Program-made: the position numbers and the translations under genes
Source: Nitrospirota bacterium
Lineage (GTDB): Bacteria; Nitrospirota; Thermodesulfovibrionia; UBA6902
Length of the DNA: 52,376 nucleotides
Direction of reading: 5' to 3'
Assembly: GCA_016213945.1 (NCBI GenBank)
Contig: JACQZF010000005.1
Coordinates: 1-52,376, forward strand
Notes under the pieces: generated by a model
The model's input: the letters and a program-made list of their open reading frames with translations, nothing else
What the model was told of the DNA's origin: nothing
The model's database searches: none
In this document: positions 30,749-40,210 of the stretch, piece after piece
How the letters are laid out: every line of letters starts with the position of its first letter
Numbering within the stretch: the first letter of the stretch is position 1

Positions 30749-31990
30749 TCATTTGTTTTTGATCTTATCAAAACCGAATATCGCCAGAAAGATCAGCGCT
30801 GAGATAAATGCTGTAGACATGCCGTAATAGAAAGTCGCGTGAGGGCCAAACCTGTCCCACAGATAACCGCCGACAACACTCGCGGGAAGCACCGCCAGCC
30901 CGACAAACGTATTATAAATCCCGTATGCAGTGGCCTTGCATTCCGCGGGTATTATTGATCCGAGGTATGCCTTTTGGATCCCCTCTGTAAGGCCCATAAA
31001 TACGCCGTAGAGAAGAAACAATCCCCAGATATGGCTCTGCTCTTTTGACACGGCAAAGCCCCAGTAAACAAAACCAAAAAGAATGAAGCCGGAAAGTATG
31101 ATCCTTTTTCTTCCGATCCTGTCTGATAGAATTCCCGCTGGCATGGCTGTAAGGGCATAGACAAGATTAAAGAAAAGATAAAGCACCGGTATCTGCGTTT
31201 CTTTTATGCCGACACTTGTCGCCTTCAGGATTAAAAACACGTCGCTTGAATTGCCGATGGCAAAGAGGGTTGCGACAGCTACAAATGTTTTGTATCTCCA
31301 GTCAAAATGAGAGCCAAAGTGCAATAGTGCAGAAGTGCCGGGCTGTTGGACCTTTGGACTTCCAGTCTCTTGAACTTTTGTACTTTTGCTCTTCTGTGCT
31401 TCTGCTCTTTCGTGTTCTTTTATAAAAAATAAAATTACCAGAACTGCAATTATTCCCGGTATCATTGAAAGCCAGAACACGAGACGGTAATTGCCGGAAA
31501 AAAGTGAGAGTATGATGAAGGCAGCCGCGGGACCCGCAACCGCTCCCAATGTATCCATTCCTCTATGAAATCCAAATGAACGCCCGAGTTCAGCGCGTGG
31601 AGTGGACTCTGCGATTATCGCGTCTCTCGGAGCGCCCCTTATGCCCTTGCCGAACCTGTCAATAAAGCGAAAGGTAAGCACATGGCCCCATGCAGTTGAA
31701 AGCGCGATTACCGGCCGGCTCAATGCCGAGATGCCGTAGCCTGCAACCATGAGGACCTTTCTTTTGCCCATCCTGTCCGAGAGCCAGCCTGAAAAGACCT
31801 TCAACAGACTGGCGGTGCTCTCCGCTATTCCTTCGATGAGCCCGATAACAGATTTGTTGACACCAAGCACGGAACTCAGAAATATCGGCACCAGCGGGTA
31901 TATCATCTCGGAGCTGAAGTCCATAAAAAAACTTACCAGCCCCGTGAAAAATACGTTCCTGTTCAAACCAAGGATTTTTTTGGATGGCAT
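30749..31990 (-). CDS. MFS transporter with a repeat-derived central loop
   Basis: 413 residues, 12 predicted helices. MFS signatures are seen in each half (SGWLSDRMGKRKVLMVAGY in loop 2-3 and AGILSDRIGRKRIILSGF in loop 8-9), with a conserved RFIDRFGKGIRGAPRD motif. The central cytoplasmic loop (about residues 192-226) reads AEAQKSKSTKVQETGSPKVQ and is encoded by iterated nine-base-like units at 31310-31415. The transported substrate is unknown; similar proteins are annotated as multidrug or sugar exporters. It is a single minus-strand gene with about 100 bases to the flavoprotein downstream. Confidence 0.88.
   Translation of the reverse strand: MPSKKILGLNRNVFFTGLVSFFMDFSSEMIYPLVPIFLSSVLGVNKSVIGLIEGIAESTASLLKVFSGWLSDRMGKRKVLMVAGYGISALSRPVIALSTAWGHVLTFRFIDRFGKGIRGAPRDAIIAESTPRAELGRSFGFHRGMDTLGAVAGPAAAFIILSLFSGNYRLVFWLSMIPGIIAVLVILFFIKEHERAEAQKSKSTKVQETGSPKVQQPGTSALLHFGSHFDWRYKTFVAVATLFAIGNSSDVFLILKATSVGIKETQIPVLYLFFNLVYALTAMPAGILSDRIGRKRIILSGFILFGFVYWGFAVSKEQSHIWGLFLLYGVFMGLTEGIQKAYLGSIIPAECKATAYGIYNTFVGLAVLPASVVGGYLWDRFGPHATFYYGMSTAFISALIFLAIFGFDKIKNK
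31310..31415. repeat. Iterated-unit repeat inside the MFS gene
   Basis: On the minus strand short units such as AAAAGTACAAAAGTTCAAG, CTGGAAGTCCAAAGGTCCAA and GCACTTCTGCACTATTGCAC follow one another. This low-complexity pattern, typical of intergenic dispersed repeats, here codes for the central loop of the transporter without breaking the frame. Confidence 0.6.
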
Positions 31991-32027
31991 ATTAAATCAT
32001 ATTATTAAAACAACGCAAAATGTAAGT

Positions 32028-32111
32028 TACCACAGAGACACGGAGACACAGAGAAAATAAAAACCAAAATTATTCTTGATCTTCTCCGTGCCTCAGTGAC
32101 TCAGTGGTTTT
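32028..32111. repeat. Dispersed inverted repeat of the CACGGAGNCACAGAG type, copy B
   Basis: The left arm holds ACCACAGAGACACGGAGACA and the right arm CGTGCCTCAGTGACTCAGTG followed by GTTTTT, near-inverted around an A/T-rich centre. It shares arm sequences with copy A at 15470-15555. It lies between the MFS gene and the cation/proton antiporter, just 3' of the antiporter stop (32128). Confidence 0.75.
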
Positions 32112-32127
32112 TCACAATTACTTTGAA

Positions 32128-33309
32128 TCATCCTTTTTCCAAAAACTTTTCTCCTGTGACATTCATGGCGATTGCGCCTATCGGAGCGGTAAATAGTATT
32201 GACAGGACGGCAACGGCAAGGATTATTTCTCCTGATCTGACCCCGATGGAAAGAGGCACCGCGCCGATCGCGGCCTGGACTGTCGCCTTTGGAATATACG
32301 CGACCATGCAGAAAAGTTTCTCCCTGAAATTCAGTCCGGTTCTTATCAGCGATATATATGTCCCGGCAGACCTTGCCATTAATCCGAGAAATATGACTGC
32401 CGCTCCTGCCAGTCCCGCATCCAATGCCACATGAATATTGACCTGAGTTCCAACAAGAACAAAAAGAAGAATCTCCGCGAACACCCATATCTTGCCGAGC
32501 TTCCGGGATATCTTATGGGCCATGGGTTCTGATTTCTCAAGAATGATGAAACCTATTGCTATGACACCGGAGAGCGCGGAGATGGAGACAAAAGGCTTGA
32601 CCGCCTTTTCAAGCCATGTAAGCAGTATAGCTGTCCCGATGACGATCATGCCTTTCTTGGTGGCCCTCGGCTCGTATATCTCAAATATCATGTATAACGC
32701 AAATCCTGTTACAATTCCGGCAGTAATGCCAAGGGTCATGGAAACCGGGACATCTAAAAGCTTCATCAGGATGTTTGTGCTTTCACCCTCATACATCCCG
32801 ATCAACGCCGAGAAGATAACGATCACGAATACATTATCAAGAGAGGAAGAGGCGAGTAATAAAGTGGGTATCCCCTTTTTCGTCCCCCTGTCGTCCTCAA
32901 TGAATTTTATCATCGAAGGCACCACAACCGCGGGAGATACCGCCGCGACTACTGAACCTAAAATAGCGGCTTCAATAGGGCTTACATGAAAAAAGAAGGG
33001 GGCAATCAATGCCACGAATGCGCCTTCAAAAACCGCGGGGACAAAACCTACCAGCAAAGCCCTCTTCCCTACCCTGTTCAGGGTCTCTCTTTTTGTGGCA
33101 AACCCCGCCCGCAGAAGAATGACTATTAACGCTATCATCCTGAAATCAGATGACACCTTTATTACAGCAGGATCTATCAGATCTAAAACATACGGGCCTG
33201 CAAGAATTCCGGCGAACAGCATACCGATGATTCCCGGAAGCCTGATCCATCTGAAAAGATAATCCGACAGCAAACCCAGGATGATTATGAGGGCCAGACT
33301 TATCGCCAA
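32128..33309 (-). CDS. Cation/proton antiporter (CPA family)
   Basis: 393 residues with about 12-13 membrane helices. It begins with the family's IIILGLLSDYLFRWIRLPGI and GMLFAGILAGPYVL. The unwound-helix region has AAVSPAVVVPSMI and the ion-binding helix TLLLASSSLDNVFVIVIF, whose SSLDN carries the key Asp. It likely exchanges Na+ or K+ for protons. There is no TrkA regulatory domain at the C-terminus, so it is a minimal form. It is preceded on the same strand by the HDOD gene, with about 250 bases and a palindromic element between, so it probably has its own promoter. Confidence 0.88.
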   Translation of the reverse strand: MAISLALIIILGLLSDYLFRWIRLPGIIGMLFAGILAGPYVLDLIDPAVIKVSSDFRMIALIVILLRAGFATKRETLNRVGKRALLVGFVPAVFEGAFVALIAPFFFHVSPIEAAILGSVVAAVSPAVVVPSMIKFIEDDRGTKKGIPTLLLASSSLDNVFVIVIFSALIGMYEGESTNILMKLLDVPVSMTLGITAGIVTGFALYMIFEIYEPRATKKGMIVIGTAILLTWLEKAVKPFVSISALSGVIAIGFIILEKSEPMAHKISRKLGKIWVFAEILLFVLVGTQVNIHVALDAGLAGAAVIFLGLMARSAGTYISLIRTGLNFREKLFCMVAYIPKATVQAAIGAVPLSIGVRSGEIILAVAVLSILFTAPIGAIAMNVTGEKFLEKG

Positions 33310-33334
33310 GTAATAAACCTCCGAACATTAAAAA

Positions 33335-33396
33335 ACTCCTACAACCCCCACTCGCTCCCCCTTGCTAAGAGGGGAGAGAAAAGGGGTGGCAGGAGT
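33335..33396. repeat. Palindromic repeat related to the korA insert
   Basis: Outer arms ACTCCTACAACCCCC and GGGGTGGCAGGAGT are near-inverted, with an inner hairpin CCCCCTTGCTAAGAGGGG. The same architecture (C-rich arm, inner CCCC/GGGG hairpin, G-rich arm) is found in the coding insert at 7276-7352. It lies between the antiporter and HDOD genes; the remaining bases to 33558 show nothing recognisable. Confidence 0.65.
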
Positions 33397-33558
33397 CATC
33401 ATTCCCTGATCAACGGGACGGTTATAAAGCGAACTCCATCGCTTGCGACTTAGGATAACAAAACCCGGAAGTTATTTCAAAATATTTTTACTCCGGCTTA
33501 TACCTTAAAGCGGACTGCTCTTCCGCAGGCTGCGATATCATCCGAGCCGTGATAAAAC

Positions 33559-34416
33559 TTACTCAAAGATTGCTTTTTCCATATTATAGGTCTCTTCAAT
33601 ATTTTTAACTAAAGTATTCAGCCTGTCTTTATGCAAGTTAAGAAAAACTGCTGAAGGGAGTTTGTACAATTCGATTGTGTCGTCAGGGTCCCTGTAACCT
33701 ATTCCCAGGACCTTGCAAATATAGTCGGCAAGGTTTGCAATAGCGATCCCTTTTGCAATTAAGGGATCTTCAATATCTGGAAATTTTATGCCCTTCAAAT
33801 GGTGGTTTTTCAGAATTTCCACAAGGAGAGGCGAGAACCCCCACTTCTCAACAACTCCTGAGCCGATCTCGGCATGGTTATATCCATATATCTCTTCTTC
33901 GGCGGCCACCGAGTCAGCTCCTTCATTGTAAATTTTCATTATCACCTCGGCAAAGATATCCGGCGTCTCGTTATTCATCACAACTTTTCCAAAATCATGC
34001 ATGAGACCGCCTATGAATGAAACCTCTACTATTTCAGCGCTGAAGCCGGCAGAGATTGTTTTAGCGGCAATAGCCGCTCCGACCGAATGGTCCCATAATA
34101 TCTTTTCTTTCATTCCGAAATTTTTATATAACGATCTTGTCGAAACAGACAGGACCAGGCTTCTGATGGTTTTAAATCCAAGTATCAGGATAGCCTGATG
34201 AAGGCTGGTGACTTCCTGCCTTAAGCCGTATAACGCGCTGTTTGATATTTTTAAAACCCTTGCCGCGATTGTCTGGTCCTTTTCTATAATATTGGTAAGA
34301 TCATCAATGGTGCAGCTTTCATCTTTCAAGGTCTCAAGCACCTTCCTCGCCACAAACGGAAGGACCTTGAGGTCTCCAACCTTTTTGATAAGCTCGTCTT
34401 TTGAAATATTATCCAT
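33559..34416 (-). CDS. HDOD-domain signalling protein
   Basis: 285 residues from the ATG at 34416, which follows GGAGG at ideal spacing; an upstream in-frame start at 34449 would add 11 residues and lacks such a site. The HDOD domain spans about 10-210: KVGDLKVLPFVARKVLETL, VLKISNSALYGLRQEV, SLHQAILILGFKTIRSL, and the HD-like FIGGLMHDFGKVVMNNE. HDOD proteins act in c-di-GMP and chemotaxis-related signalling but are usually not nucleotide hydrolases. In this window rich in GGDEF and HD-GYP genes, a role in that network is likely but unproven. Confidence 0.9.
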   Translation of the reverse strand: MDNISKDELIKKVGDLKVLPFVARKVLETLKDESCTIDDLTNIIEKDQTIAARVLKISNSALYGLRQEVTSLHQAILILGFKTIRSLVLSVSTRSLYKNFGMKEKILWDHSVGAAIAAKTISAGFSAEIVEVSFIGGLMHDFGKVVMNNETPDIFAEVIMKIYNEGADSVAAEEEIYGYNHAEIGSGVVEKWGFSPLLVEILKNHHLKGIKFPDIEDPLIAKGIAIANLADYICKVLGIGYRDPDDTIELYKLPSAVFLNLHKDRLNTLVKNIEETYNMEKAIFE

Positions 34417-34651
34417 TCCGACCTCCGCAATAATTCTACTACATATCAAAATTACTATCTTCCCAATGAAAAATCAACGTTATTTTTTTACCTGGATTTT
34501 TTACTTAGCATACAGAATCTTCTATCTATCTTTTAGGGATTATCTCCGAATGTTCCTAAGATAAACTTGACCGGTCTCGTAACGTTATCTCGAAATAATG
34601 TTATCCGAGAAACACTGACTCAGTGTGAATTATCTATAAGACCCGGAAAGA

Positions 34652-34810
34652 TTAAAACAATGTATAAATAAACGGCGCCACTGCGGATGTTTCGGTAAAA
34701 ACAATTAATGCGCCTAATAAAACGAGGAAAATGACTATTGGCGCTAACCACCATTTCTTCCTGACTCTCAGAAAATCCCAGAATTCCTTGAAGATTGCAA
34801 GCTTGCTCAT
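34652..34810 (-). CDS. DUF5989 small membrane protein (SxtK-like)
   Basis: 52 residues: MSKLAIFKEFWDFLRVRKK, then the helix WWLAPIVIFLVLLGALIVF and ending AVAPFIYTLF. This pattern (EFWxFLRVRKKWW... GSAVAPFIYTLF) is the DUF5989 family, found beside SxtJ and carbamoyltransferase genes. A GGAGGG ribosome site stands about 10 bases before the ATG. It is the last gene of the carbamoyltransferase trio. Its role is unknown; coupling with the carbamoyltransferase suggests membrane placement of that enzyme. Confidence 0.85.
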   Translation of the reverse strand: MSKLAIFKEFWDFLRVRKKWWLAPIVIFLVLLGALIVFTETSAVAPFIYTLF

Positions 34811-34856
34811 ATATGACTTTCCCTCCTTTTATTGATTAATAAATATCTTCAGATAT

Positions 34857-35273
34857 TTAAAATTGTCTTTCATAATCATTTTTGTTGTTTACTTTTTGCT
34901 CCCTGTAGTTCCAGTAACTTTTTTTAGAGCCGTCCATTTTAACATCAAGAAAATGCTTCCCAAATATTTTTGCGAGTATCCCGGTTGCCGTAAAAACCAC
35001 ATAAAACAGGATACTCAATATAACCCTTGTCATAAACCAGCCGAGGATTACCGCAAAGGTCATCCAGGCTTTTTGCAGAGGCCTTAACAAGGCAGGCAGA
35101 GTTAATCCGAGTATGATGAATACCAGAGAAACTATAACAAAATACAAATAGTAGTCCCTGCCCCGCCATAATAATAGTCCTCCTAACAATCCTAATGCAA
35201 TGCCGATTGTTAAACCAAACTGGCGCAGGTCTTTCTTTTCACTTTTGATGTTTTTTATTTCTTCAATAAGCAT
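34857..35273 (-). CDS. SxtJ-family membrane protein
   Basis: 138 residues with about three to four helices (DLRQFGLTIGIALGLLGGLL, YYLYFVIVSLVFIILGLTLP, KAWMTFAVILGWFMTRVIL, then YVVFTATGILAKIFG). The arrangement LRQFGLTxG... WMxFAxxLGWxxTRxxLxxxF matches SxtJ, named from the saxitoxin cluster, where it accompanies the carbamoyltransferase SxtI. Here it begins seven bases after the carbamoyltransferase stop. Its function is not established. Confidence 0.85.
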   Translation of the reverse strand: MLIEEIKNIKSEKKDLRQFGLTIGIALGLLGGLLLWRGRDYYLYFVIVSLVFIILGLTLPALLRPLQKAWMTFAVILGWFMTRVILSILFYVVFTATGILAKIFGKHFLDVKMDGSKKSYWNYREQKVNNKNDYERQF

Positions 35274-35280
35274 GATTTAC

Positions 35281-37098
35281 CTAATCAAGTTCAAACTCTT
35301 TAAGCCAGTCAACATCCTTTTCTAGGGGTTTTTGGTCTTTTTTATCCAGGAGAAAGTTTCCCGCAATTAAATAATCCATGTTGGTGCGCATGAAACAAAG
35401 ATAGGCATCCTCAGGAGTGCATACAATCGGTTCTCCTCTTACATTAAAAGAGGTATTAATAATTACAGGACAACCGCATTTTTCATCAAACTTTTTTATC
35501 ATACGATAGTATAAAGGATTGGTTTCTTCATCAACAGTCTGAATCCTCGCGGAATAATCAACATGCGTGATAGCCGGTAAGGTGGAACGGGTAACATGCA
35601 GTTTATCAAGACCGAACAACTTTTCCTCTTCGTCCGTCATCTGCCTCTGAAGAGACTTTTTTACCGGGGCAACTAAAAGCATGTAAGGGCTTTCCCTGTC
35701 TATTTCAAAAAAGTCCGACACTCTTTCTTTTATCACAGAAGGCGCAAAGGGCCTGAAGCTTTCACGGAACTTTATTTTGATATTCATTACTTCCTGCATT
35801 TTGGCGGAGCGTGCGTCCCCGATTATTGACCTTCCGCCCAAGGCGCGCGGTCCAAACTCCATTCTTCCCTGAAACCATCCGATAACTTTTTCATCGGCTA
35901 TCAGGCCGGAGATCTTTTCGGGAATTTCGTCATCACTAAGTTCGGTGTAGGGTATATTGTTTTTCATGAGATAATTCTCAATGTATTCTTTCTTAAATTC
36001 CGGCCCAAGATACGAACCATGCTGAGAGTCCTTTTTCCCGTCTGCAAGCCTGCTGTTTCCCAGGTACTGATGCCATGTAAACAAGGCAGCTCCCAAGGCC
36101 CCGCCGGCATCCCCTGCAGCAGGCTGAATCCAGATGTTCTCAAAGGGACCTTCTCTCATGATCTTCCCGTTTCCGACACAGTTCAGAGCAACACCACCCG
36201 CCAAACATAAATTTTTCTGTCCGGTTTCCTTATAAATATGGCGGGACATGCGCAACATCACTTCTTCTGTCACCTCCTGCACGGACCGGGCAAGGTCCAT
36301 CTCCCTTTGTGTTAACTTTGATTCGGGTTTCCGGGGAGGCCCGCCAAAAAGTTTGTCAAATCTGCCATTGGTCATTGTCAAACCGACACTGTAATTAAAA
36401 TATTCCATATTCATCTTAAAGGAGCCGTCTGCTTTCAAATCCATTAACTCATTAAATATCAGATCCTTAAACTTTGGTTCGCCGTACGGGGCCAGGCCCA
36501 TGACCTTATATTCTCCTGAATTGACCTTGAACCCCGTGTAGTATGTAAAAGCAGAATAAAGTAAACCAAGTGAATGAGGGAATTGAATATCCGCAATAAT
36601 GTTTATTGTATTGTCTTTACCAACACCATAACTCGCTGTTGCCCATTCACCAACCCCGTCAATTGTAAGAAAAGCCGCTTCCTGAAAAGGTGAAGGGAAG
36701 AAGGCAGATGCAGCGTGAGATTCATGATGCTCCGGGAAAATGATCTTTCCTTCATAGCCGAGTTCCCTTCCAAGAAGCTCTTTCATCCACAGTTTTTGTT
36801 TTATCCAGAGGGGAAGGGCCTTGATAAAAGACTTGATGCCTAAAGGAGCATAGGCAAGGTATGTTGATAATAAACGTTCAAATTTTATGAAAGGCTTATC
36901 ATAGAAAGCAACAAAATCCAAATCGCTGACACTTAACCCGGCATATTGCAAGCAGTAATTACTGGAATGCTTTGGAAAAGAATAATCGTGCTTCTTGCGG
37001 GTAAATCTCTCTTCCTGCGCGGCCGCAATTATTTTGCCGTCCTGCACTAAACTGGCTGCGCTGTCATGATAGAATGCTGAGATGCCAAGAATGTTCAT
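35281..37098 (-). CDS. NodU/CmcH/SxtI-family O-carbamoyltransferase
   Basis: 605 residues, the usual family length. The N-terminal Kae1-like domain has NILGISAFYHDSAASLVQDG and the metal-binding HHESHAASAFFPSPF; LCLAGGVALNCVGNGKI and GPRALGGRSIIGDAR follow; the C-terminal YrdC-like part makes carbamoyl-adenylate. The reaction uses carbamoyl phosphate and ATP to carbamoylate a hydroxyl on a sugar or small molecule. It is the first gene of the trio with SxtJ and DUF5989. Placed at the end of a glycan cluster, it probably decorates a sugar of that product. The acceptor is unknown. Confidence 0.92.
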   Translation of the reverse strand: MNILGISAFYHDSAASLVQDGKIIAAAQEERFTRKKHDYSFPKHSSNYCLQYAGLSVSDLDFVAFYDKPFIKFERLLSTYLAYAPLGIKSFIKALPLWIKQKLWMKELLGRELGYEGKIIFPEHHESHAASAFFPSPFQEAAFLTIDGVGEWATASYGVGKDNTINIIADIQFPHSLGLLYSAFTYYTGFKVNSGEYKVMGLAPYGEPKFKDLIFNELMDLKADGSFKMNMEYFNYSVGLTMTNGRFDKLFGGPPRKPESKLTQREMDLARSVQEVTEEVMLRMSRHIYKETGQKNLCLAGGVALNCVGNGKIMREGPFENIWIQPAAGDAGGALGAALFTWHQYLGNSRLADGKKDSQHGSYLGPEFKKEYIENYLMKNNIPYTELSDDEIPEKISGLIADEKVIGWFQGRMEFGPRALGGRSIIGDARSAKMQEVMNIKIKFRESFRPFAPSVIKERVSDFFEIDRESPYMLLVAPVKKSLQRQMTDEEEKLFGLDKLHVTRSTLPAITHVDYSARIQTVDEETNPLYYRMIKKFDEKCGCPVIINTSFNVRGEPIVCTPEDAYLCFMRTNMDYLIAGNFLLDKKDQKPLEKDVDWLKEFELD

Positions 37099-37157
37099 AA
37101 GATTTTCTTATAGTTTATCATGCAATAATCTTTTTTAGCCATAACTACAAAGTTTCA

Positions 37158-38759
37158 TCAAAAGTTCCAGTGCAGCGGGTTTCTTTTATCACTGCTCGTA
37201 TGCGAGTCAATAATTTTTCCACTCAGATCATAGAGATAAACTGCGGGGCCGTCATTCTCGATGAAATCAAGTTGCTTCCCTATTGTATTCAAATAGTATT
37301 CAAAGAATATCCTTTCATCAATTCCTTTATGAAGCAACGGGGTATAAGTAAAAAGCATCCATACCCTGTTTTTACCCTGGAGTTTATTAATGTCATTCGT
37401 ATACACTCTGAGATAGTCAGGAGAAAACGCCCACTGATTATCCTTATCTCCTGCATAATCCCCGACAATATAATCACCATCCCTAAAGTCATATCTCTTT
37501 GAGTAGTATGTGAATGCAGGATGTACACGATAATGAAGATACAGCACATCTCCGTCCTGCCAGTTTTTCCTGATATAGTTCAGTACCGGTTTTACCTCTT
37601 CATGTTCAAGAGAAACAGGCTTGTATAAATGGAGGCTTGCTGCAAGGATGGGGTGGAAAAATAATAGTCCGATCAAAAGAGTTTTAATTACATGCATATT
37701 TTGACTGGTTTTTTCGCCAATTTCTTCAATTCCCTCTGAGATAAAAAATAGAAGAGACGGCATCAAAAACAATATAATTCTCTGCTTAAACGCATATAAA
37801 GAAAGACCGGACGCAATAAGGACCAAAGGTAACGGTGATATTAATATAAAAAACTTGTGTCTTTCTTTTAAAGCCATAGAGTAGCAGCCGACGAGGAATA
37901 GAAACGCTGCGATGCTGCCTGCATAATAAAAACCAGCTGTCTCCTCGAACATGTTAAAGAAGGCCGTGATATACCACCTCATGTCAGAGAAGGAGGCCGG
38001 GGGGAAAGGCATAAAACATTCTTCTCCTCTGGCGGCATTCAGCATATATTCATTAGTTAACTTACTAAGATAAAACAGATAATGAGCGGCAAAGCCTGCT
38101 ATCCAGAACAAGAAGATCAGCAAGAGCTGAATAACTTTTTTCCGGTCCTTTAATGTCAGCGCTGATACAATCAGGACAGTCCCTACACCTGCCAAAACAA
38201 ATACAGAAGGACTTGAAAACCATACTACTACAGACCCGAGTACTCCAAACGTAATGATATGAGCAAATGTTAATGCTTTTGACCGGATGTGAATTGCTGC
38301 CATAAACAGCAGTAAGGCTGAAGCTATATCAATTGTATAAGGCTTAACCTGCGCTGAATAGTAAATCAAAGGTTCCAAGACGGCAAAAAAGACCAGTGCG
38401 ATTGGAACAGCTTTGGGCTTAATATATTGTTTGGCCACTGAATAAAAGAGAAACAAAGACAGCACGCTGACTAAAAGCGGGATTAACCTCAGAGCATATT
38501 CGCTGTCACCAAGTGTCAGAGTAACAAGCTTTTCAATAATTAAAAACCCTGCTGGCGGGGTTGGAGTATAAATATCAGGCGGTGCTTTAAAGAAATCGGA
38601 AAATGACCTTCCAAGAATACCCGCTACGACGTCTCTTGCTTCATCAAGACAGAGGGAAGTATTGTGCAGGTATTGAACAACTCGGAAGATAATGCCGGAG
38701 GCAATAATAACCAACGGCAGTTTTTTGGAACCGGATAAGAAGCTCGATCTTTGAGACAT
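37158..38759 (-). CDS. GT-C membrane glycosyltransferase (GT39/ArnT-like)
   Basis: 533 residues with about 11-13 membrane helices. The N-terminal loop holds the acidic motif SLCLDEARDVV, typical of the catalytic loop of GT-C enzymes using a polyprenyl-phosphate sugar. SAQVKPYTIDI fits the PMT/ArnT family. The soluble C-terminal part (about 370-533) would lie outside the membrane. It likely transfers a sugar from a lipid carrier to a glycan, protein or lipid. It ends 60 bases before the carbamoyltransferase and begins 12 bases after the UGM-like gene, on the same strand. Confidence 0.82.
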   Translation of the reverse strand: MSQRSSFLSGSKKLPLVIIASGIIFRVVQYLHNTSLCLDEARDVVAGILGRSFSDFFKAPPDIYTPTPPAGFLIIEKLVTLTLGDSEYALRLIPLLVSVLSLFLFYSVAKQYIKPKAVPIALVFFAVLEPLIYYSAQVKPYTIDIASALLLFMAAIHIRSKALTFAHIITFGVLGSVVVWFSSPSVFVLAGVGTVLIVSALTLKDRKKVIQLLLIFLFWIAGFAAHYLFYLSKLTNEYMLNAARGEECFMPFPPASFSDMRWYITAFFNMFEETAGFYYAGSIAAFLFLVGCYSMALKERHKFFILISPLPLVLIASGLSLYAFKQRIILFLMPSLLFFISEGIEEIGEKTSQNMHVIKTLLIGLLFFHPILAASLHLYKPVSLEHEEVKPVLNYIRKNWQDGDVLYLHYRVHPAFTYYSKRYDFRDGDYIVGDYAGDKDNQWAFSPDYLRVYTNDINKLQGKNRVWMLFTYTPLLHKGIDERIFFEYYLNTIGKQLDFIENDGPAVYLYDLSGKIIDSHTSSDKRNPLHWNF

Positions 38760-38771
38760 AATGTTCAGTGG

Positions 38772-40190
38772 TTAATCAACTATCCTGTAATCAGCAACCC
38801 TGCTCTCAAGTTCATCCATTATTTTATTGATGGCTTTTCCTTCCACGAGCTGCTCTGTGATAAACCGCCCCATATCAAAACAATGGTCCGCGTTGTTGTA
38901 GTTATACATTCCTATTCTGCCGGTCAGCAGCAGATTGTCGAATTGCCGGAGCCCATTATAAACCTCTTTGATTTTTTCCTGATATCCCAGATCATAACGC
39001 GGATAGAAATCAGGGAAACGCACAACGAGATGACCGCTTACGTCGCTGCCTTTGATAAAACCGCCTTTAATAAGACCCTCGATACATTTCGCGGCTATTT
39101 CCTCATCACCAGCCTTCCACTGCCGGCTGTCAGCCGTACATGTAAAGTCACAGCATATAGCTGTCCTATCTGCCGGTCCCAGGTCAGGGTTCATTTGTTT
39201 CTGTTCAAAAATGCGGCTGAACATAAACTCTCTCTCAGGAAAAAATATCCACTGGTCTTCGAGGACAAGAGGTCTCTTAACAAAGACATAGACCAATACC
39301 ACGCTCCTGAATTCCAGTTTCTGCACAGCGCCGATAAATTTTTTGTCATGAGATAATGTCAGCCCGCCTAATGAAGAAAGAGGTATGGAAGAAACCATAT
39401 AATCACATTCAAAAGAATGGGCCTGTCCATCAATGACAGCGTCAATACCTGTAATTCTGCCTGCCTCTCTTTTAACATGCATTGAACCGGCATTTATAAA
39501 AACCCTCCCCCCGTTCTGTTCTATCTTTTCTTTAAGCGTAAGAGGGAAGTCGCCGAATCCCTTTTCAGGGTAAAAGAAATATTCGGCGCTTGTGTCTTTT
39601 GACTCTTTTTTAATGCCCAACAACCTCAAAATAACATCGATACCGCCCGAAGCGGGAATTCTTGTGCGCGCCATATCCGGATGCAGAGTTGAAGGGTCTC
39701 CCCATACCTTATCAGCCAAGGGCTCGAAGACCAGTTCATAAGTGCCGCGGCCGAATTTTTTCATGATGTACTCGGCATATGAAGAGGCCGGGCTTTTATC
39801 GAACAGGCCGTTTATGAATGTAACCGCATAGCCAAGACCCAATTTTAAAAATGTTCCTGCCCCTAACACCTTTGCAAGATTACCGAGTTTTAACGGGTAG
39901 TCCAATAAATGACCGCGCAGGAAGATCCGGTTTTTCTTCAGCACTCTAAGGAGACGGCCTTCCATCACGTTCTTTATCTCGTCCAGTATGCCGGGGATGA
40001 CCGAATATAATTTATGGGCGCCATAGTCCAGAATAAATCCGTCGTGCTTAAAGCTGCCGCATACGCCTCCAATAGTGTTTGTCTTTTCAAGAAGGGTGAC
40101 TTGAAATTTGCCGCTGCGCGCTAAAAAATAACCTGCAGACAAGCCTCCTATTCCACCGCCTAAAATAACTATCTTTTTTTTGTCAGCCAA
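38772..40190 (-). CDS. FAD-dependent oxidoreductase, UDP-galactopyranose mutase/protoporphyrinogen-oxidase-like
   Basis: 472 residues. FAD motif KKIVILGGGIGGLSAGYFLA and EKTNTIGGVCGSF at the N-terminus; DYGAHKLYSVIP and FLRGHLLDYPLKLGNL resemble the UDP-galactopyranose-mutase-like family; the C-terminal LTGRIGMYNYNNADHCFDMG is the FAD-contact region. It may rearrange a sugar ring or desaturate a lipid or glycan part. Its neighbours are a methyltransferase and a GT-C enzyme. Exact chemistry uncertain. Confidence 0.82.
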   Translation of the reverse strand: MADKKKIVILGGGIGGLSAGYFLARSGKFQVTLLEKTNTIGGVCGSFKHDGFILDYGAHKLYSVIPGILDEIKNVMEGRLLRVLKKNRIFLRGHLLDYPLKLGNLAKVLGAGTFLKLGLGYAVTFINGLFDKSPASSYAEYIMKKFGRGTYELVFEPLADKVWGDPSTLHPDMARTRIPASGGIDVILRLLGIKKESKDTSAEYFFYPEKGFGDFPLTLKEKIEQNGGRVFINAGSMHVKREAGRITGIDAVIDGQAHSFECDYMVSSIPLSSLGGLTLSHDKKFIGAVQKLEFRSVVLVYVFVKRPLVLEDQWIFFPEREFMFSRIFEQKQMNPDLGPADRTAICCDFTCTADSRQWKAGDEEIAAKCIEGLIKGGFIKGSDVSGHLVVRFPDFYPRYDLGYQEKIKEVYNGLRQFDNLLLTGRIGMYNYNNADHCFDMGRFITEQLVEGKAINKIMDELESRVADYRIVD

Positions 40191-40210
40191 TTAAAGCCTC
40201 CTTGCAGATT

